Shown in pieces: positions 1-8,708 of a stretch of 21,608 bases of DNA. The notes beneath the pieces are model-generated. The model saw only the letters and a list, made by a program, of their open reading frames with translations, was not told the origin of the DNA and did no database searches. The DNA lies in assembly GCA_943704495.1 (NCBI GenBank), contig CALSCR010000217.1:1-21608 (forward strand). The letters are read 5' to 3'. Numbering within the stretch: the stretch's first letter is position 1; each line of letters begins with the position of its first letter. Position numbers and translations under genes: made by a program. The stretch comes from Pigoraptor chileana. Its lineage: Eukaryota; Opisthokonta; Filasterea.

Positions 1-37
1 CCCCTCCCACCCACACCCTCACATACACACACACCAG

Positions 38-3000
38 TTTCGCGGGACTGAAGTTGCGATCAAGATGCTCAAGGCACAGGCAGGCATTTCCAACAGCGAG
101 ACGCTCAAGGAAGCGCCGGTGGAGGACAGGGCAGTGGCAGAACAGATGGCGGCGGGACGCATTGGCCAGGCCATCACCGCCACCGTCGCAAACAAGAAGC
201 GCGACGAGACGATTGGAAGCAAATTCTCAGAGATATTCTCGTCGTTCATGAAGACGCACACGCTGAAAACGCAGAGGGAGGACCATGGGCGTGCTGAACT
301 TGCAGGCATGTTCCGTGCTGCTGCTGTTGTTGTTGTTGTTGTTGTCACTCGTTCACTATTGTGGGATTTTCCGAGGGACTCGTCAAAATGACCCATTTGC
401 CATTTGAACTAATTTACATTTTGTCACATTCCGTCTTTATTACAGAATTCCTCGCCGAGATCGACATCATGTGGTGAGTTTTATAACGACGTCGACATGT
501 GTGGTTGTTTGTTTGTTTGTTTGTGTTCTGCACATGCTGCATGCATTCTGTGGTCCCATGCATGTGTGATCCCACCATGGCCCACACTCTGTGTGCTCAT
601 TTCTTCCCTGTCTGTACTATTCACCCCATCTTCACCTGCAGCAACCTCCGCCACCCGAACGTCGTTCTCTTTATGGGATGCTGTGATAAGGTGTGTGCCG
701 TTGTTGAGTCGCTTGTGTGTCTGTGTGTGTCTTGTCTGTATATGTGTGTATCAATGCAGGAGAATGCATGGCGTCATGTGTCTTTACATGGACTGACTTT
801 CACCCATTATGCTCAATATAATTTGCGCCTTTGCTGCTCACGTGGCCCCATCGCGTGTCCCATTATTACAGCCATGCTACGTCATCATCCAAGAGGTGGG
901 TTCATTGCAATCATGTTCTTTGTTCTCCTACATACACGCCCCACAGTTGTTGTTGTTGTTGTTGTTGCTGTCATAGAAGCGACTACCTTGCTTACATCGC
1001 ATGCCTTGTTTGCCTCCTTCCGCAACGACGACGTCTGTGATGCGTGCAGTTTATGGGCGGCGGGAGCGTGCTCGATGCTTTCGCAGCAAAGCCAAACTGG
1101 AATCTTGTCATGCGCATTCAGATGGCAATGTAAGTGGCCCCAGTTGCTGAGTGTGTGTGTGTGTGTGTGTGTGTGTGTTGCGTTCTACGCCGCCATGTGC
1201 TTCTGTGCGTTTTTTATGCTCCGTGTTTTGTCTATGCGATCGCCATACTCAGTCCCGCCCGTGTGTGTCTTTCCCATTCTGCAGTGATGCCGCGCGAGGC
1301 CTTGCTTATCTCCACTCGAATACGCCTCCGATTGTGAGTCATCAGAGCAGCCGCATTCATCCCCCCCCCCCCTCTCCCTCTGTCTCCCTCTTTCTCCCTC
1401 TTTCTCCCTCTCTCTCCCTCTCTCTCTCTCTCCCTCTCGATTGCCATGTTCGTGTATGTCTCTCGTGCTTCTATGTATCTCCCAGCGAATGTTGATCTCT
1501 TGGTGATGAGGCACTGAAAAGGGGAGCTTTTAGACAGAGATGCAGTGTATATCACGTGGCGTACAGAATCTTTAATTCTCTTTCCGTTGCAAGCACTACA
1601 TTAACCAAACTGCCTCTGTGTGCTTTTGTGCGTGTGTTTTTCGGACGACTTACTATGCAGCTTCACTGCGATTTGAAGACGCCCAATCTTCTTCTCGACC
1701 GCAATCTCGTTGTGAAAGTGTCTGACTTTGGTCTCGCGCGGATGAAGTATGCCAACACAATGATCACAGGGCAGGTAAGATTTGTCTCTCTCTGCCTCGC
1801 TTCCTCTCTCTAGTCAATCTGCACAGCGCCAAAGCTAAGGCACTGACTTGAGCTCTCTTTGTCTCTCTCGCTTTCTCTTGTGAATCTCTGGGATTGTTTC
1901 TAGACGTCCGCGTGTTGGTTGAACCTACTAAGTGCCGTCGTCTAGAGTGGATATATTCAATGTATGGTATGGTTGCTGATCACCAACAAACCAAATGCAA
2001 TAATTGGACATCGAACTTTGCAGGTTGGATCGCTCCTTTGGATGGCCCCCGAGATCATGCAGGGCGAGGCACCGACGTACACATGGCATGCCGGTGCGTT
2101 TGTTGTCAGTCTCTTCTTCTCTTCATCCCTTACGCCTTCACACACACTCCTACAACCACACTCATGCACACACACTCATTCACGCATACTCTTTGTGTCG
2201 CCTTCTCTCTCTCACTCTCGTGGAGCCCATGGGGCAATGCGCCTACAACATTGGCTGCAGCTCTCTCGTAGTAGTTTGTGGAGTCTATGGGCACAGCGCC
2301 TGAGACACTGACTTGAATCCTACATCTCTCGTAGTAGTTATTCTTAGTAACACAGTTTGCGTATATGTTCGTGTTATAATATTGGGAATCAATTCCGTCT
2401 GCAGACGTCTATTCGTATGGCATCATGCTTTCCGAGTTTGTTACGATGGAGCGCCCATATGAAGTGTACCGGGAGAATGGCGAGATTGCGAGCAACGAGG
2501 AGCTGTTCATGAAGATCTGCATGCAGGGTGGGTGCTTCAATATGGTTATGGTGGCGTGTGTGGTGCTGGCCGTCACGTGATGGAATGCGCTCCCGTGAAC
2601 GTGTTTTGTTGCTCGCTTTTTCACAGAACCTGTGTGTTGCGAAACGTAATCTTTTCGCTGTCACTTTTCAAGCATATAAGAATTGCCCCCGGAAGCTTTT
2701 CTAACCCTTAACAACAACTGTCTGTGCACACAAACACACACACACACACTGCAGATTTCCGACCCAGCATGCCCGCCTCGTGCCCTCTCAAGCTGTCTCG
2801 CCTCACACGCGAGTGTTGGGACTTTCGCCCGACAAACCGCCCGCCCTTTGAGGTGATTCTCCAGCGTCTCTTGGAAATCAAGGAGGCCGTGTCATCCGGG
2901 GCGGCGATCACCGGCACCCAAGTGGATCTTGTCAAAGTGTCGCGCTCTGCAGCGGCGTCCGTCGCTAATCTCGGCCAGAATGTCAGCCAGTCGATGCCCA

Positions 3001-3089
3001 AGCTGAATCGACGGGGTTCGCGGCTGAGTACCAAGCGCGACAGCAATCCCGCCATCTACGGCGACGATCTGAACATGGAAGAGCTGTGA
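38..3089 (+). CDS. TKL-family protein kinase, 5'-partial, ten exons in window
   Basis: Phosphorylates Ser/Thr (possibly Tyr) on unknown targets; the 5' end, including the glycine loop, lies outside the window. Exons read from splice sites with matching phases: 38-290, 446-473, 642-690, 872-895, 1050-1129, 1285-1333, 1661-1774, 2024-2093, 2405-2527, 2755-3089 (TGA). Kinase motifs in order: VAIK with the ATP-binding Lys (exon 1), alpha-C Glu in FLAEIDIM (exon 2), LRHPNVVLFMG (exon 3), FMGGGSVLDAF (exon 5), DAARGLAYLHS (exon 6), HCDLKTPNLLL and SDFGLAR (exon 7), WMAPEIM (exon 8), DVYSYGIMLSEF (exon 9), and C-lobe RPSMP...RPPFEVIL (exon 10), then a basic, Ser-rich tail of about 60 residues. The layout is that of Raf/MAP3K-like TKL kinases. 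Oddities: about 60 extra residues between the VAIK Lys and the alpha-C Glu, Cys in place of the HRD Arg, and very short exons. The exon 1 donor (gtgctg) is weak but is the only one that fits the phase. Confidence 0.88.
1811..1852 (+). repeat. Diverged copy of the CT-linked 47-bp interspersed repeat
   Basis: Lies in kinase intron 7, flanked by CT-rich DNA on both sides. It shares GCACAGCGCC and CACTGACTTGA with the better-preserved copies at 2278-2324 and 21562-21608, with a small insertion between the two blocks. The unit resembles no known element that I can name. Confidence 0.55.
2220..2335 (+). repeat. Two tandem copies of the CT-linked interspersed repeat
   Basis: Two units with a 58-bp offset lie in kinase intron 8. 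Unit 1 starts at 2220 and unit 2 at 2278. Both begin GTGGAG, share ATGGG and GCGCCT, and are followed by CTCTCGTAGTAGTT. Unit 2 (2278-2324) matches the copy at the right end of the window at 44 of 47 positions. Unit 1 is preceded by a CT-rich tract. Confidence 0.7.
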
Positions 3090-3609
3090 AATATTTCTCG
3101 CTCACTTTCTCCGGTGGTCGCATTGCGTAATCAATTGTGCTTGTAGCAGTTTGTCAGTCTCTTCTTCCCTCATTTGAAAATGTGCGCTTCCATTATTGCC
3201 CCCCGTGCCCTTGCGTCTCCTGTGTATATAACTGCGTCTCGTTGTCGTTTTTCGATTCACGTGTTCCTATTTTGTGTTTTTTTTGTTGAGGTCAGTTGAG
3301 GTCTTTAACGTATTTTTTTATAATAGTTTTCTTCATTTTTTATTGAAAATAATCTGCCGCATGTTAGGTTTTTTCGTAATATCTCAGAGAGTAAGTAGTG
3401 TTGGTCACATCCATAAACTATTGTTCTCAGTTATTCACCCAGTGGCGAAAGTAAGACGTACTGTCTGTATTTAAGTATAATATGGCAGTAGCGCTCGCAC
3501 TGTGTGTCAGCTATAAATTAGGGTCTAACGTCAGTAACCAAACATGTGGCAACAGAGAAGTGCTGCGCTGATGCTACGGCTATCCTACATGGCTGGGCGG
3601 GCTGCGGCA

Positions 3610-3790
3610 CACTCAGTCACCTCATTCACAAACTTAGTCACTCACTCACACGCACTCACACATGCACCACATAATCACCCCACTCACTCATTCGCACACT
3701 TAGTCACTCACTCACGCATTCACTGACTCACACAGATTCACTCACACACACACTCACTCACACTTAGTTACCCACTTACTCATTCAATCG
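3610..3790. repeat. ACTC/TCAC-type minisatellite
   Basis: The stretch is made almost wholly of variants of CACTCACTCACAC. A longer repeating phrase, ACTTAGTCACTCACTCAC, recurs near 3630 and 3698, with a decayed version near 3765. This points to a higher-order unit of roughly 70 bp. It lies between genes and has no coding potential that I can see. Confidence 0.7.
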
Positions 3791-4156
3791 GTCACTGTGT
3801 CACATGTCAGACACATCCGATGCCTTTTTATATAGCCAGCCGTGCATGGATGGTCCCCATATGCATTCCCGTTCCACAAAGAGAGACAAATTTCACAGTG
3901 CAATATGGAGACGCCCCGCGCAGACGATGAATGGATCGCTCGAAAATAAAACATCAACGAACAGTCGCCCGAAACGGAAGAAGAAAAAACGGTACATCGC
4001 AAGAGGGCATCCAATGTTTGAGATCGGTCTCCGCCCGTTTGCACGAACAGTACATGATAATAGCCACGTCATCCACGTGACGCAGAAAGGATGAATTTGA
4101 ATTTGCGAGATCTCGCATGCTTTTTGTTTGAAGATTGCACATTTGAACGAGCGATT

Positions 4157-4182
4157 TGATTGGTGGGCCCATTGGCCAATCA
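4157..4182. promoter_or_regulatory. Inverted pair of CCAAT boxes upstream of the ZIP gene
   Basis: TGATTGG at 4157-4163 and CCAATCA at 4176-4182 form a 7-bp inverted repeat. The palindrome ATTGGCCAAT at 4171-4180 gives a third CCAAT element. CCAAT boxes are NF-Y sites in most eukaryotes. They lie about 300 bp upstream of the ZIP TATA box, so assignment to that gene is an inference. Confidence 0.4.
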
Positions 4183-4375
4183 GAGGCGACTTCTTGCTGG
4201 TCGGTGTGTGTGATCCATACAATCACACGCACAAACTACAGCGGGAGTATATACTGTGTGTTACATTGGTGTCACACGATTCTCTCCATGTGGCAAGCAT
4301 CATGCATACTGGGCGTGTATATGTACTCAAAACACATGCTGCCCCACTGTGTTGACGGTCCATAATGGTCAGACG

Positions 4376-4402
<27 letters not shown>
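4376..4402. repeat. (AC)n microsatellite
   Basis: A near-perfect AC dinucleotide run about 85 bp upstream of the ZIP TATA box. Confidence 0.85.
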
Positions 4403-4406
<4 letters not shown>

Positions 4407-4486
4407 ACAAAATTAATGGAAAGGAGTACTACACCCACGCATTTCCCGTTTGGATTTCGGGCGGAGGTTGTCAGTCCGGGAGCGTG

Positions 4487-4494
4487 TATAAATA
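4487..4494 (+). promoter_or_regulatory. TATA box of the ZIP transporter gene
   Basis: TATAAATA in the context GTGTATAAATAGGGC is a consensus TATA box. It lies 82 bp upstream of the ATG at 4569, which would place transcription start near 4517 and leave a leader of about 50 nt. Confidence 0.75.
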
Positions 4495-4568
4495 GGGCAC
4501 ATTAGCATCCTCTATTTCCATCTCTAACGAAAGGCCCTCCGTCAATTCGTTTGGTTTCTTCCTCAACC

Positions 4569-6080
4569 ATGGCGTTTTTTTTCCGTGTGCTGCTCCTTGC
4601 AGCGTGCATCGCGTGCGTTTTCGGAATGGCCATTCGGGCAGAAGAAGACCCGTCCAATTCAACCCTCCCTGACTCATCAGACGGTGAGGCGGACCAGCTG
4701 TCGGCGCACGATAAGCGAGTTCTGCGGAATGGCAAGATTGGCCTCATTGTGGCACTCGGAATTTCAACCTTTTTGGCCTCTCTCCTTCCCTGGGCAATCC
4801 ATCGGCTCAAAAACAGCATTCAAATCATGCGGATTTCGTGTTGCGTGGCCGCCGGTGTCATCCTCGGCGCCGCGTTTACCCACATGCTTCCAGACGCAGC
4901 GGAATCCTGGCAGACATATTTTGAGCTTGCGGGCACGTCAGGCCTCCGAAATCCAGACGATGCAGGGTACCCCTTTGCGCAGATGATCGCGATGTTTATC
5001 CTGATACTCCTTATCGCCGTCGACAAGATTGTTATTGCTAAGGGATTTGAGTCGACAGGGCACGGACACGGGCACGGACATGACCAAGGCAGCCACGGAG
5101 GACACGGCCACAGCCACGTCATACCGACACTCCCGGCAGACTACCTTGCCGCAACGAAGAAGGATAAGAAGGCAGCAGAGGTGATGCCGCGCCGGTTCAC
5201 TAATACGAGCAACAACACTGACGATTTGCCCGTTGAGGAGGGTCAGGTTGAAGTGCGCCTCCACGCGTCGTACGTTGCAGGCTCGCCGTCGCTGTCTGTG
5301 CGCACGTTCGACGCTGCATCCCCGGTGCAGCCACGGCATCCTCCGACAACCTATGGCACTCTCGATGGCTGCAATGACAAGGAAAATTCGCAGCAATTAT
5401 CGACGATCGCCGCCGCATCTTCATGTGCGGCCGCCGTCAATGCGTGCATGGGCGTGGAACCGTGTCGCCCCATTGCATGTGTTTCCGATGTGCCGTCCAA
5501 AACAGATTACGACGGTGACGTTGACTCGTCTGCGTCTGCGACTGCGACTGCTATAGCTGCGGCGATCGCCTCCGCCAATTCGGGCAATCAAGTGCCCTCT
5601 GAAGATGATACCGCCAGGGGCAGTCGCACGCAGATTGCACAGGCGTGGGTCTTTTGTGCGGCGCTTTCTCTTCACTCGATCTTCGATGGTCTGGGTCTCG
5701 GTGCAGAGACGGACACGAAGGGCTTTTATGCCTTGATTGTTGCCGTGTGTGCACACAAGCTACTCGATGGATTTGCACTCGGCGTGCCGGTGTATTTCGC
5801 CAAGCTTTCTTGGAAACAAACTCTAAGCGCGCTTGTATTCTGTGCGAGCATGACGCCCCTTGGTATTGGCATCGGGTGGGCGGCAACCAGTGTGTACAAC
5901 GGACCGAAAGCGCATCTCGCAAAAGCGATTATTGTGTCCATGAGCGCGGGATCTTTCTTCTTCATCTCTTTGATTGAGTTGCTTCCCGGTGGACTCGCTG
6001 ACGGAAAGCACATTGCCATCAAGGTTGGCGTAACCGCCTTGGGTGCGGGTGTTATGGCCCTCCTTGCATTGTGGGTTTGA
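4569..6080 (+). CDS. ZIP-family (SLC39-like) zinc/iron transporter
   Basis: Predicted to move Zn2+ or a related divalent metal into the cytosol across the plasma membrane or an organelle membrane. 503 residues in one exon. The ATG in CAACCATGGCG has an excellent Kozak context and follows the TATA box. Residues 1-24 look like a signal peptide. Membrane segments lie at about 57-78, 90-109 (ending HMLPDA), 134-157, 357-377, 386-410, 420-442, 451-473 and 482-503, the usual eight-helix ZIP plan. A His-rich cytosolic loop (165-183, repeated GH) follows TM3 and leads into a long low-complexity loop to about 355. TM4 carries HSIFDGLGLG (369-378) and TM5 HKLLDGFALG (396-405), the metal-site signatures of the ZIP I/II group (ZIP1-3, yeast ZRT). 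Both have Asp where Glu is common. Family call is firm; the transported metal is inferred. Confidence 0.93.
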   Translation: MAFFFRVLLLAACIACVFGMAIRAEEDPSNSTLPDSSDGEADQLSAHDKRVLRNGKIGLIVALGISTFLASLLPWAIHRLKNSIQIMRISCCVAAGVILGAAFTHMLPDAAESWQTYFELAGTSGLRNPDDAGYPFAQMIAMFILILLIAVDKIVIAKGFESTGHGHGHGHDQGSHGGHGHSHVIPTLPADYLAATKKDKKAAEVMPRRFTNTSNNTDDLPVEEGQVEVRLHASYVAGSPSLSVRTFDAASPVQPRHPPTTYGTLDGCNDKENSQQLSTIAAASSCAAAVNACMGVEPCRPIACVSDVPSKTDYDGDVDSSASATATAIAAAIASANSGNQVPSEDDTARGSRTQIAQAWVFCAALSLHSIFDGLGLGAETDTKGFYALIVAVCAHKLLDGFALGVPVYFAKLSWKQTLSALVFCASMTPLGIGIGWAATSVYNGPKAHLAKAIIVSMSAGSFFFISLIELLPGGLADGKHIAIKVGVTALGAGVMALLALWV

Positions 6081-6452
6081 GTTAGTTGCATGTGTGTCTG
6101 CGTCTTGCGTTTTTCGTTTGCGTTATGGCTGTTTTTACTTGCGTGCGTTGTCGCTGCGTGCGTTTCTCCTTTAATGAATTCAAGTATATCTAAAAGATTT
6201 GAAAATTGAGAGAGACAGTAATCTTCTTTCAACAAAATCTACTGAGGCCAATTCAGCATAAACTCTATCTCCATGTAATGCCCGAGCCCCCTCCTGAATC
6301 CATAAATCATCGGTTGAAATGAGTTGACTATAGGAAGAAGGGACATCAGTAGGTAATTGAATTTTAAGCGGTCAACAAAAAGAAACGCAAGGGCAGCGGC
6401 AAACGCAAACGACCGGCGACAACACTTTAGCGGCGACAGAGTTTCATGCAAA

Positions 6453-6954
6453 CTATCGCTTAGCAGATGACGGATCTTTCTCTGTCACGGCATCTGCCGC
6501 TTCCTGATTTGCTGAAGAAGCATCTTTGGCGGCGTTAAACAGCCGTGTCCATGACTCCATTGAATCCAGCGACTGCCCCTGAGCAGCTCCAAACACGCCC
6601 TCCTTGCCTGTCGTGCTCACTAGGACGCGCAATTGATCGTTTCTGGATTCGCATCAACATAGGAACGACACAATTATTTAGAAAAACGACCCGCAAACTT
6701 AAAAAATGACACGTTCACGAATACACACGCCCTCTACAAACTAATTGTTACATTGAGAGGTGCGTACAAAAACCACGACCGACTGTCGTGGTTGTGTACT
6801 CGTCAAGAGATGGAAGCGTACAAGTGCAAGAAACTTACACTTGCCGCGCCACGTGCACTGTGGCCCGCAGCTCACAGAGGAGCGCAACCTGGTCATCAGT
6901 GAGCTCTGCCATTGCAAGGGCGCTCTCTCGCACCCTGCTCACACTGTGCGTCAT
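6453..6954 (-). CDS. Small two-exon gene, about 101-residue helical protein of unknown family
   Basis: Exon 1 runs 6954-6839 from ATG, and exon 2 runs 6642-6453 to TAG. The intron (6838-6643, 196 bp) has a perfect GTAAGT donor and a CAG acceptor, and the phases agree (2 nt + 1 nt make a Val codon). Exon 1 encodes MTHSVSRVRESALAMAEL and continues through DDQVALLCELRATVHVARQ. Exon 2 encodes NDQLRVLVSTTGKEGVFGAA and on through QSLDSMESWTRLFNAAKD to AKR. The first part looks like an amphipathic helix or short coiled coil, the end is low-complexity and charged, and there is no signal peptide or membrane segment. It is divergent from the RBMX2 gene and convergent with the ZIP gene. I do not recognise the family. 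The leader contains two upstream ATGs; the second begins a 12-codon frame whose TGA overlaps the start codon (ATGA). Other explanations: additional exons upstream, or a non-coding transcript. Confidence 0.55.
6771..6793. other. Perfect 9-bp hairpin in the intron of the minus-strand gene
   Basis: AACCACGAC and GTCGTGGTT flank a 5-nt loop. It lies inside the 196-bp intron, about 45 nt from the donor. It could form in the pre-mRNA, but no function is known. Confidence 0.5.
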
Positions 6955-7174
6955 GTAGTGATTTCAGATGGCTTGCGTCTTATTTTCATCGCATTCAGGG
7001 ATTCGCGCAGTCCAGCAGTCCTCCGGCACGCCACCTCTGCCGCCTGAGACGACGGGCACGTGATCCGGCCAATCGGCAAATTCAGAGCTTCCGCTTCATT
7101 TCTTTGATTGACGGATTGCAGAATCTTTATATAACAAATACCTCGTTTTCCGTCAACAAAAGCACGATGCAACC
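6955..7174. promoter_or_regulatory. Shared divergent promoter (minus-strand small gene / RBMX2)
   Basis: 220 bp separate the two start codons. The spacer contains an E-box palindrome CACGTG (about 7058-7063), a CCAAT box (GGCCAATCGG, about 7067-7076) and, on the + side, TTTATATAAC at about 7127-7136, about 40 bp before the RBMX2 ATG. If the TATA-like motif is used, the RBMX2 leader would be very short. Confidence 0.5.
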
Positions 7175-8332
7175 ATGAATGTTGTCAAGGAAATCGAGCG
7201 GATAAACGCCGCAGAGGCGCGGCGAGGGGTGGATGGCACGTCCGGCAGTTGGCATTCGCAGTATAAGGACAGTGCGTATGTGTTTGTCGGGGGCCTCCCG
7301 TTTGAGTTATCCGAGGGTGACATCATTGCAGTGTTCTCACAATACGGTGAGATTGTTGACGTTAATCTCGTCCGGGACAAAACTAGCGGAAAGTCGAAAG
7401 GGTTTGCGTTTGTGGCATACGAGGACCAACGCAGCACAATTCTTGCCGTGGACAACTTTAACGGATCAAAGGTACTCGGAAGGACGCTGCGAGTCGATCA
7501 CGTGGCAAACTACAAACCGCCAAAGGAAGAAGAAGAAAAGGACGGCGTTCCTGTGGAACCGAGCGGCCGCATGAAAATTGGAGAGCTTTATCCCGGCGAA
7601 GTTCCCGAATCACTGAGACCTAAAGTTGATGTTGATGCCGATGGCGAGGCAGCGCGAAAGCGGGAAAAGAAGGAGAAAAAGGAGAAGAAAAAGGAGAGAA
7701 AAGAGAAGAAAAGAGAAAAAATGGAAAAGAACTTGGCGGATGCGGGTGGGGTGTCCAGTGGCGATGATGCAGAGCCGGCGACAGTTGAGGGGCCGCCTTC
7801 AGCACACGAGGCACGTGACACTCGTCCTGCAGTTGCATCTGCCGGGCATGTCGTTCGATCGGCCTCTGCGGATATGGATGCGCCAGTCTCGCCTATGCGA
7901 AGGAGTGGCACCGATAAGGATCCACACGGAGCGCGTGATAGTGCATCGCGCGACAGGGAACGGTCGCCCGTGCGGCGTGTCGTCGATGAGGAGGAAAATG
8001 CTGTCAGGCGCGACAGGAGCGATAGGAGCGACAAGTTTCGCGACGAACGTGGCCGTGATCGGTCGAGGGAACGCAGCAATGCTTTGCGTGCGCCTGCAGA
8101 GCGCTCCAGAGGGATGGACGGCCGGTATGAGTCTCGCCGTCGGAGCCGGAGCCGGAGCCGGAGCCGGAGTCGCAGTCGTGACAGGCGCGATGACAGGCGC
8201 GATGACAGGCGCGACGACAGACGAGGTGACCGACGAGGTGACAGGCAAAGTGAGGACCGTCGCACATCGGATCGGAGAAGTCGCAGTAGGAGTCCTCGGC
8301 GAGATCGTTCAAGAGAGAGGAGTCGTCGCTAA
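7175..8332 (+). CDS. RBMX2: RBMX2/Ist3-type RRM splicing factor with C-terminal RS domain
   Basis: A nuclear pre-mRNA splicing protein. Its yeast counterpart Ist3/Snu17 binds Bud13 and Pml1 in the RES complex, attached to the U2 snRNP in the activated spliceosome. 385 residues, one exon, ATG in AACCATGAATG. The N-terminal block SWHSQYKDSAYVFVGGLPFE, the middle EGDIIAVFSQYGEIVDVNLV and the end DQRSTILAVDNFNG are the closest stretches to animal RBMX2. One RRM spans about 33-110, with RNP2 YVFVGG (35-40) and RNP1 SKGFAFVAY (74-82). After it come a Lys/Glu-rich block (about 160-188), a Ser/Asp-rich linker and an Arg-rich C-terminus with RS repeats, RDDR repeats and a final RS/RD stretch. Yeast Ist3 is short; animal RBMX2 also has a long charged tail. 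The gene lacks introns although its product serves splicing and its neighbours are intron-rich. Confidence 0.93.
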   Translation: MNVVKEIERINAAEARRGVDGTSGSWHSQYKDSAYVFVGGLPFELSEGDIIAVFSQYGEIVDVNLVRDKTSGKSKGFAFVAYEDQRSTILAVDNFNGSKVLGRTLRVDHVANYKPPKEEEEKDGVPVEPSGRMKIGELYPGEVPESLRPKVDVDADGEAARKREKKEKKEKKKERKEKKREKMEKNLADAGGVSSGDDAEPATVEGPPSAHEARDTRPAVASAGHVVRSASADMDAPVSPMRRSGTDKDPHGARDSASRDRERSPVRRVVDEEENAVRRDRSDRSDKFRDERGRDRSRERSNALRAPAERSRGMDGRYESRRRSRSRSRSRSRSRDRRDDRRDDRRDDRRGDRRGDRQSEDRRTSDRRSRSRSPRRDRSRERSRR

Positions 8333-8530
8333 TGCGGCTGCTTGCACGCGAGATTGACCCGACTTGTATGGTGAATCAAAGGAATGTCTGCGTGGTTAGA
8401 AAGCGTCATGGGTGGGGACACGATTATGGGTCATTCTCACGGGAATGAAGTCAATTGTATCCAAGATCTCATGTGCTCTGAATGCGCAATTACTCTTATC
8501 CTTTTCGGCGGTTTTCCGTCAGCTGTTGAC
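8333..8530. other. 3' flank of RBMX2
   Basis: Non-coding; no AATAAA is visible. Nothing recognisable before the CT tract at 8531. Confidence 0.5.
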
Positions 8531-8532
8531 TC

Positions 8533-8565
<33 letters not shown>

Positions 8566-8708
8566 GGAGTCGATGGGCTTATGCCTAAGGCGTTTTGAGT
8601 ACTGAAAGTCTCTCTCTCTCTCTCTCTCACTCTCTCTCTGTCTCTCTCTATCTCTCGTGCAAGGATGTTAGTCGATGGGTGTGCTCAAAGGCATTTTGAC
8701 TGTAAATG
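8531..8708. repeat. CT microsatellites with two diverged interspersed-repeat copies
   Basis: (CT)n runs at 8531-8565 and about 8609-8656 are each followed by a related unit (8566-8606 and 8668-8708). Both units contain AGTCGATGGG and, later, AAGGC followed by TTTTGA. The order CT tract, GGAGTC, ATGGG, short tail is the same as in the 2278 and 21562 copies, so these look like older members of the same family. Confidence 0.55.

Larger units (their letters stand above)
3090..4486. other. Intergenic region between kinase and ZIP transporter
   Basis: About 1.4 kb with no supported gene. It holds the kinase 3' flank, an AT-rich stretch around 3260-3370 with T-runs, an ACTC-type minisatellite (3610-3790), a TATA-like TTTATATAG near 3826, a CACGTCATCCACGTGACG block near 4066 that combines CRE-like and E-box-like motifs, paired CCAAT boxes (4157-4182) and an (AC)n tract (about 4376-4402). 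A frame at 3804-4094 ending in a Lys/Arg-rich stretch exists but has no recognisable domain, and a TATA-like motif lies inside it. I do not call it. Confidence 0.6.

Noticed and set aside
497-1287. Long Cys/Val-rich plus frames across 497-1287
   Set aside because: They run through kinase introns made of GT and GTT repeats; the true exons in this stretch are short and in other phases.
3804-4094. 96-residue plus frame with a KRKKKKR stretch
   Set aside because: It contains a TATA-like motif, has no domain similarity, and lies between a minisatellite and a promoter region.
6239-6451. 70-residue hydrophobic minus-strand frame just after the small gene's stop
   Set aside because: It is in a different frame from the upstream exon, no intron of normal size could join them, and it probably lies in the 3' UTR.
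7588-8265. Long Arg/Leu/Ser-rich minus-strand frame
   Set aside because: Antisense of the RBMX2 Lys-rich and RS repeats; its composition is fully explained by them.
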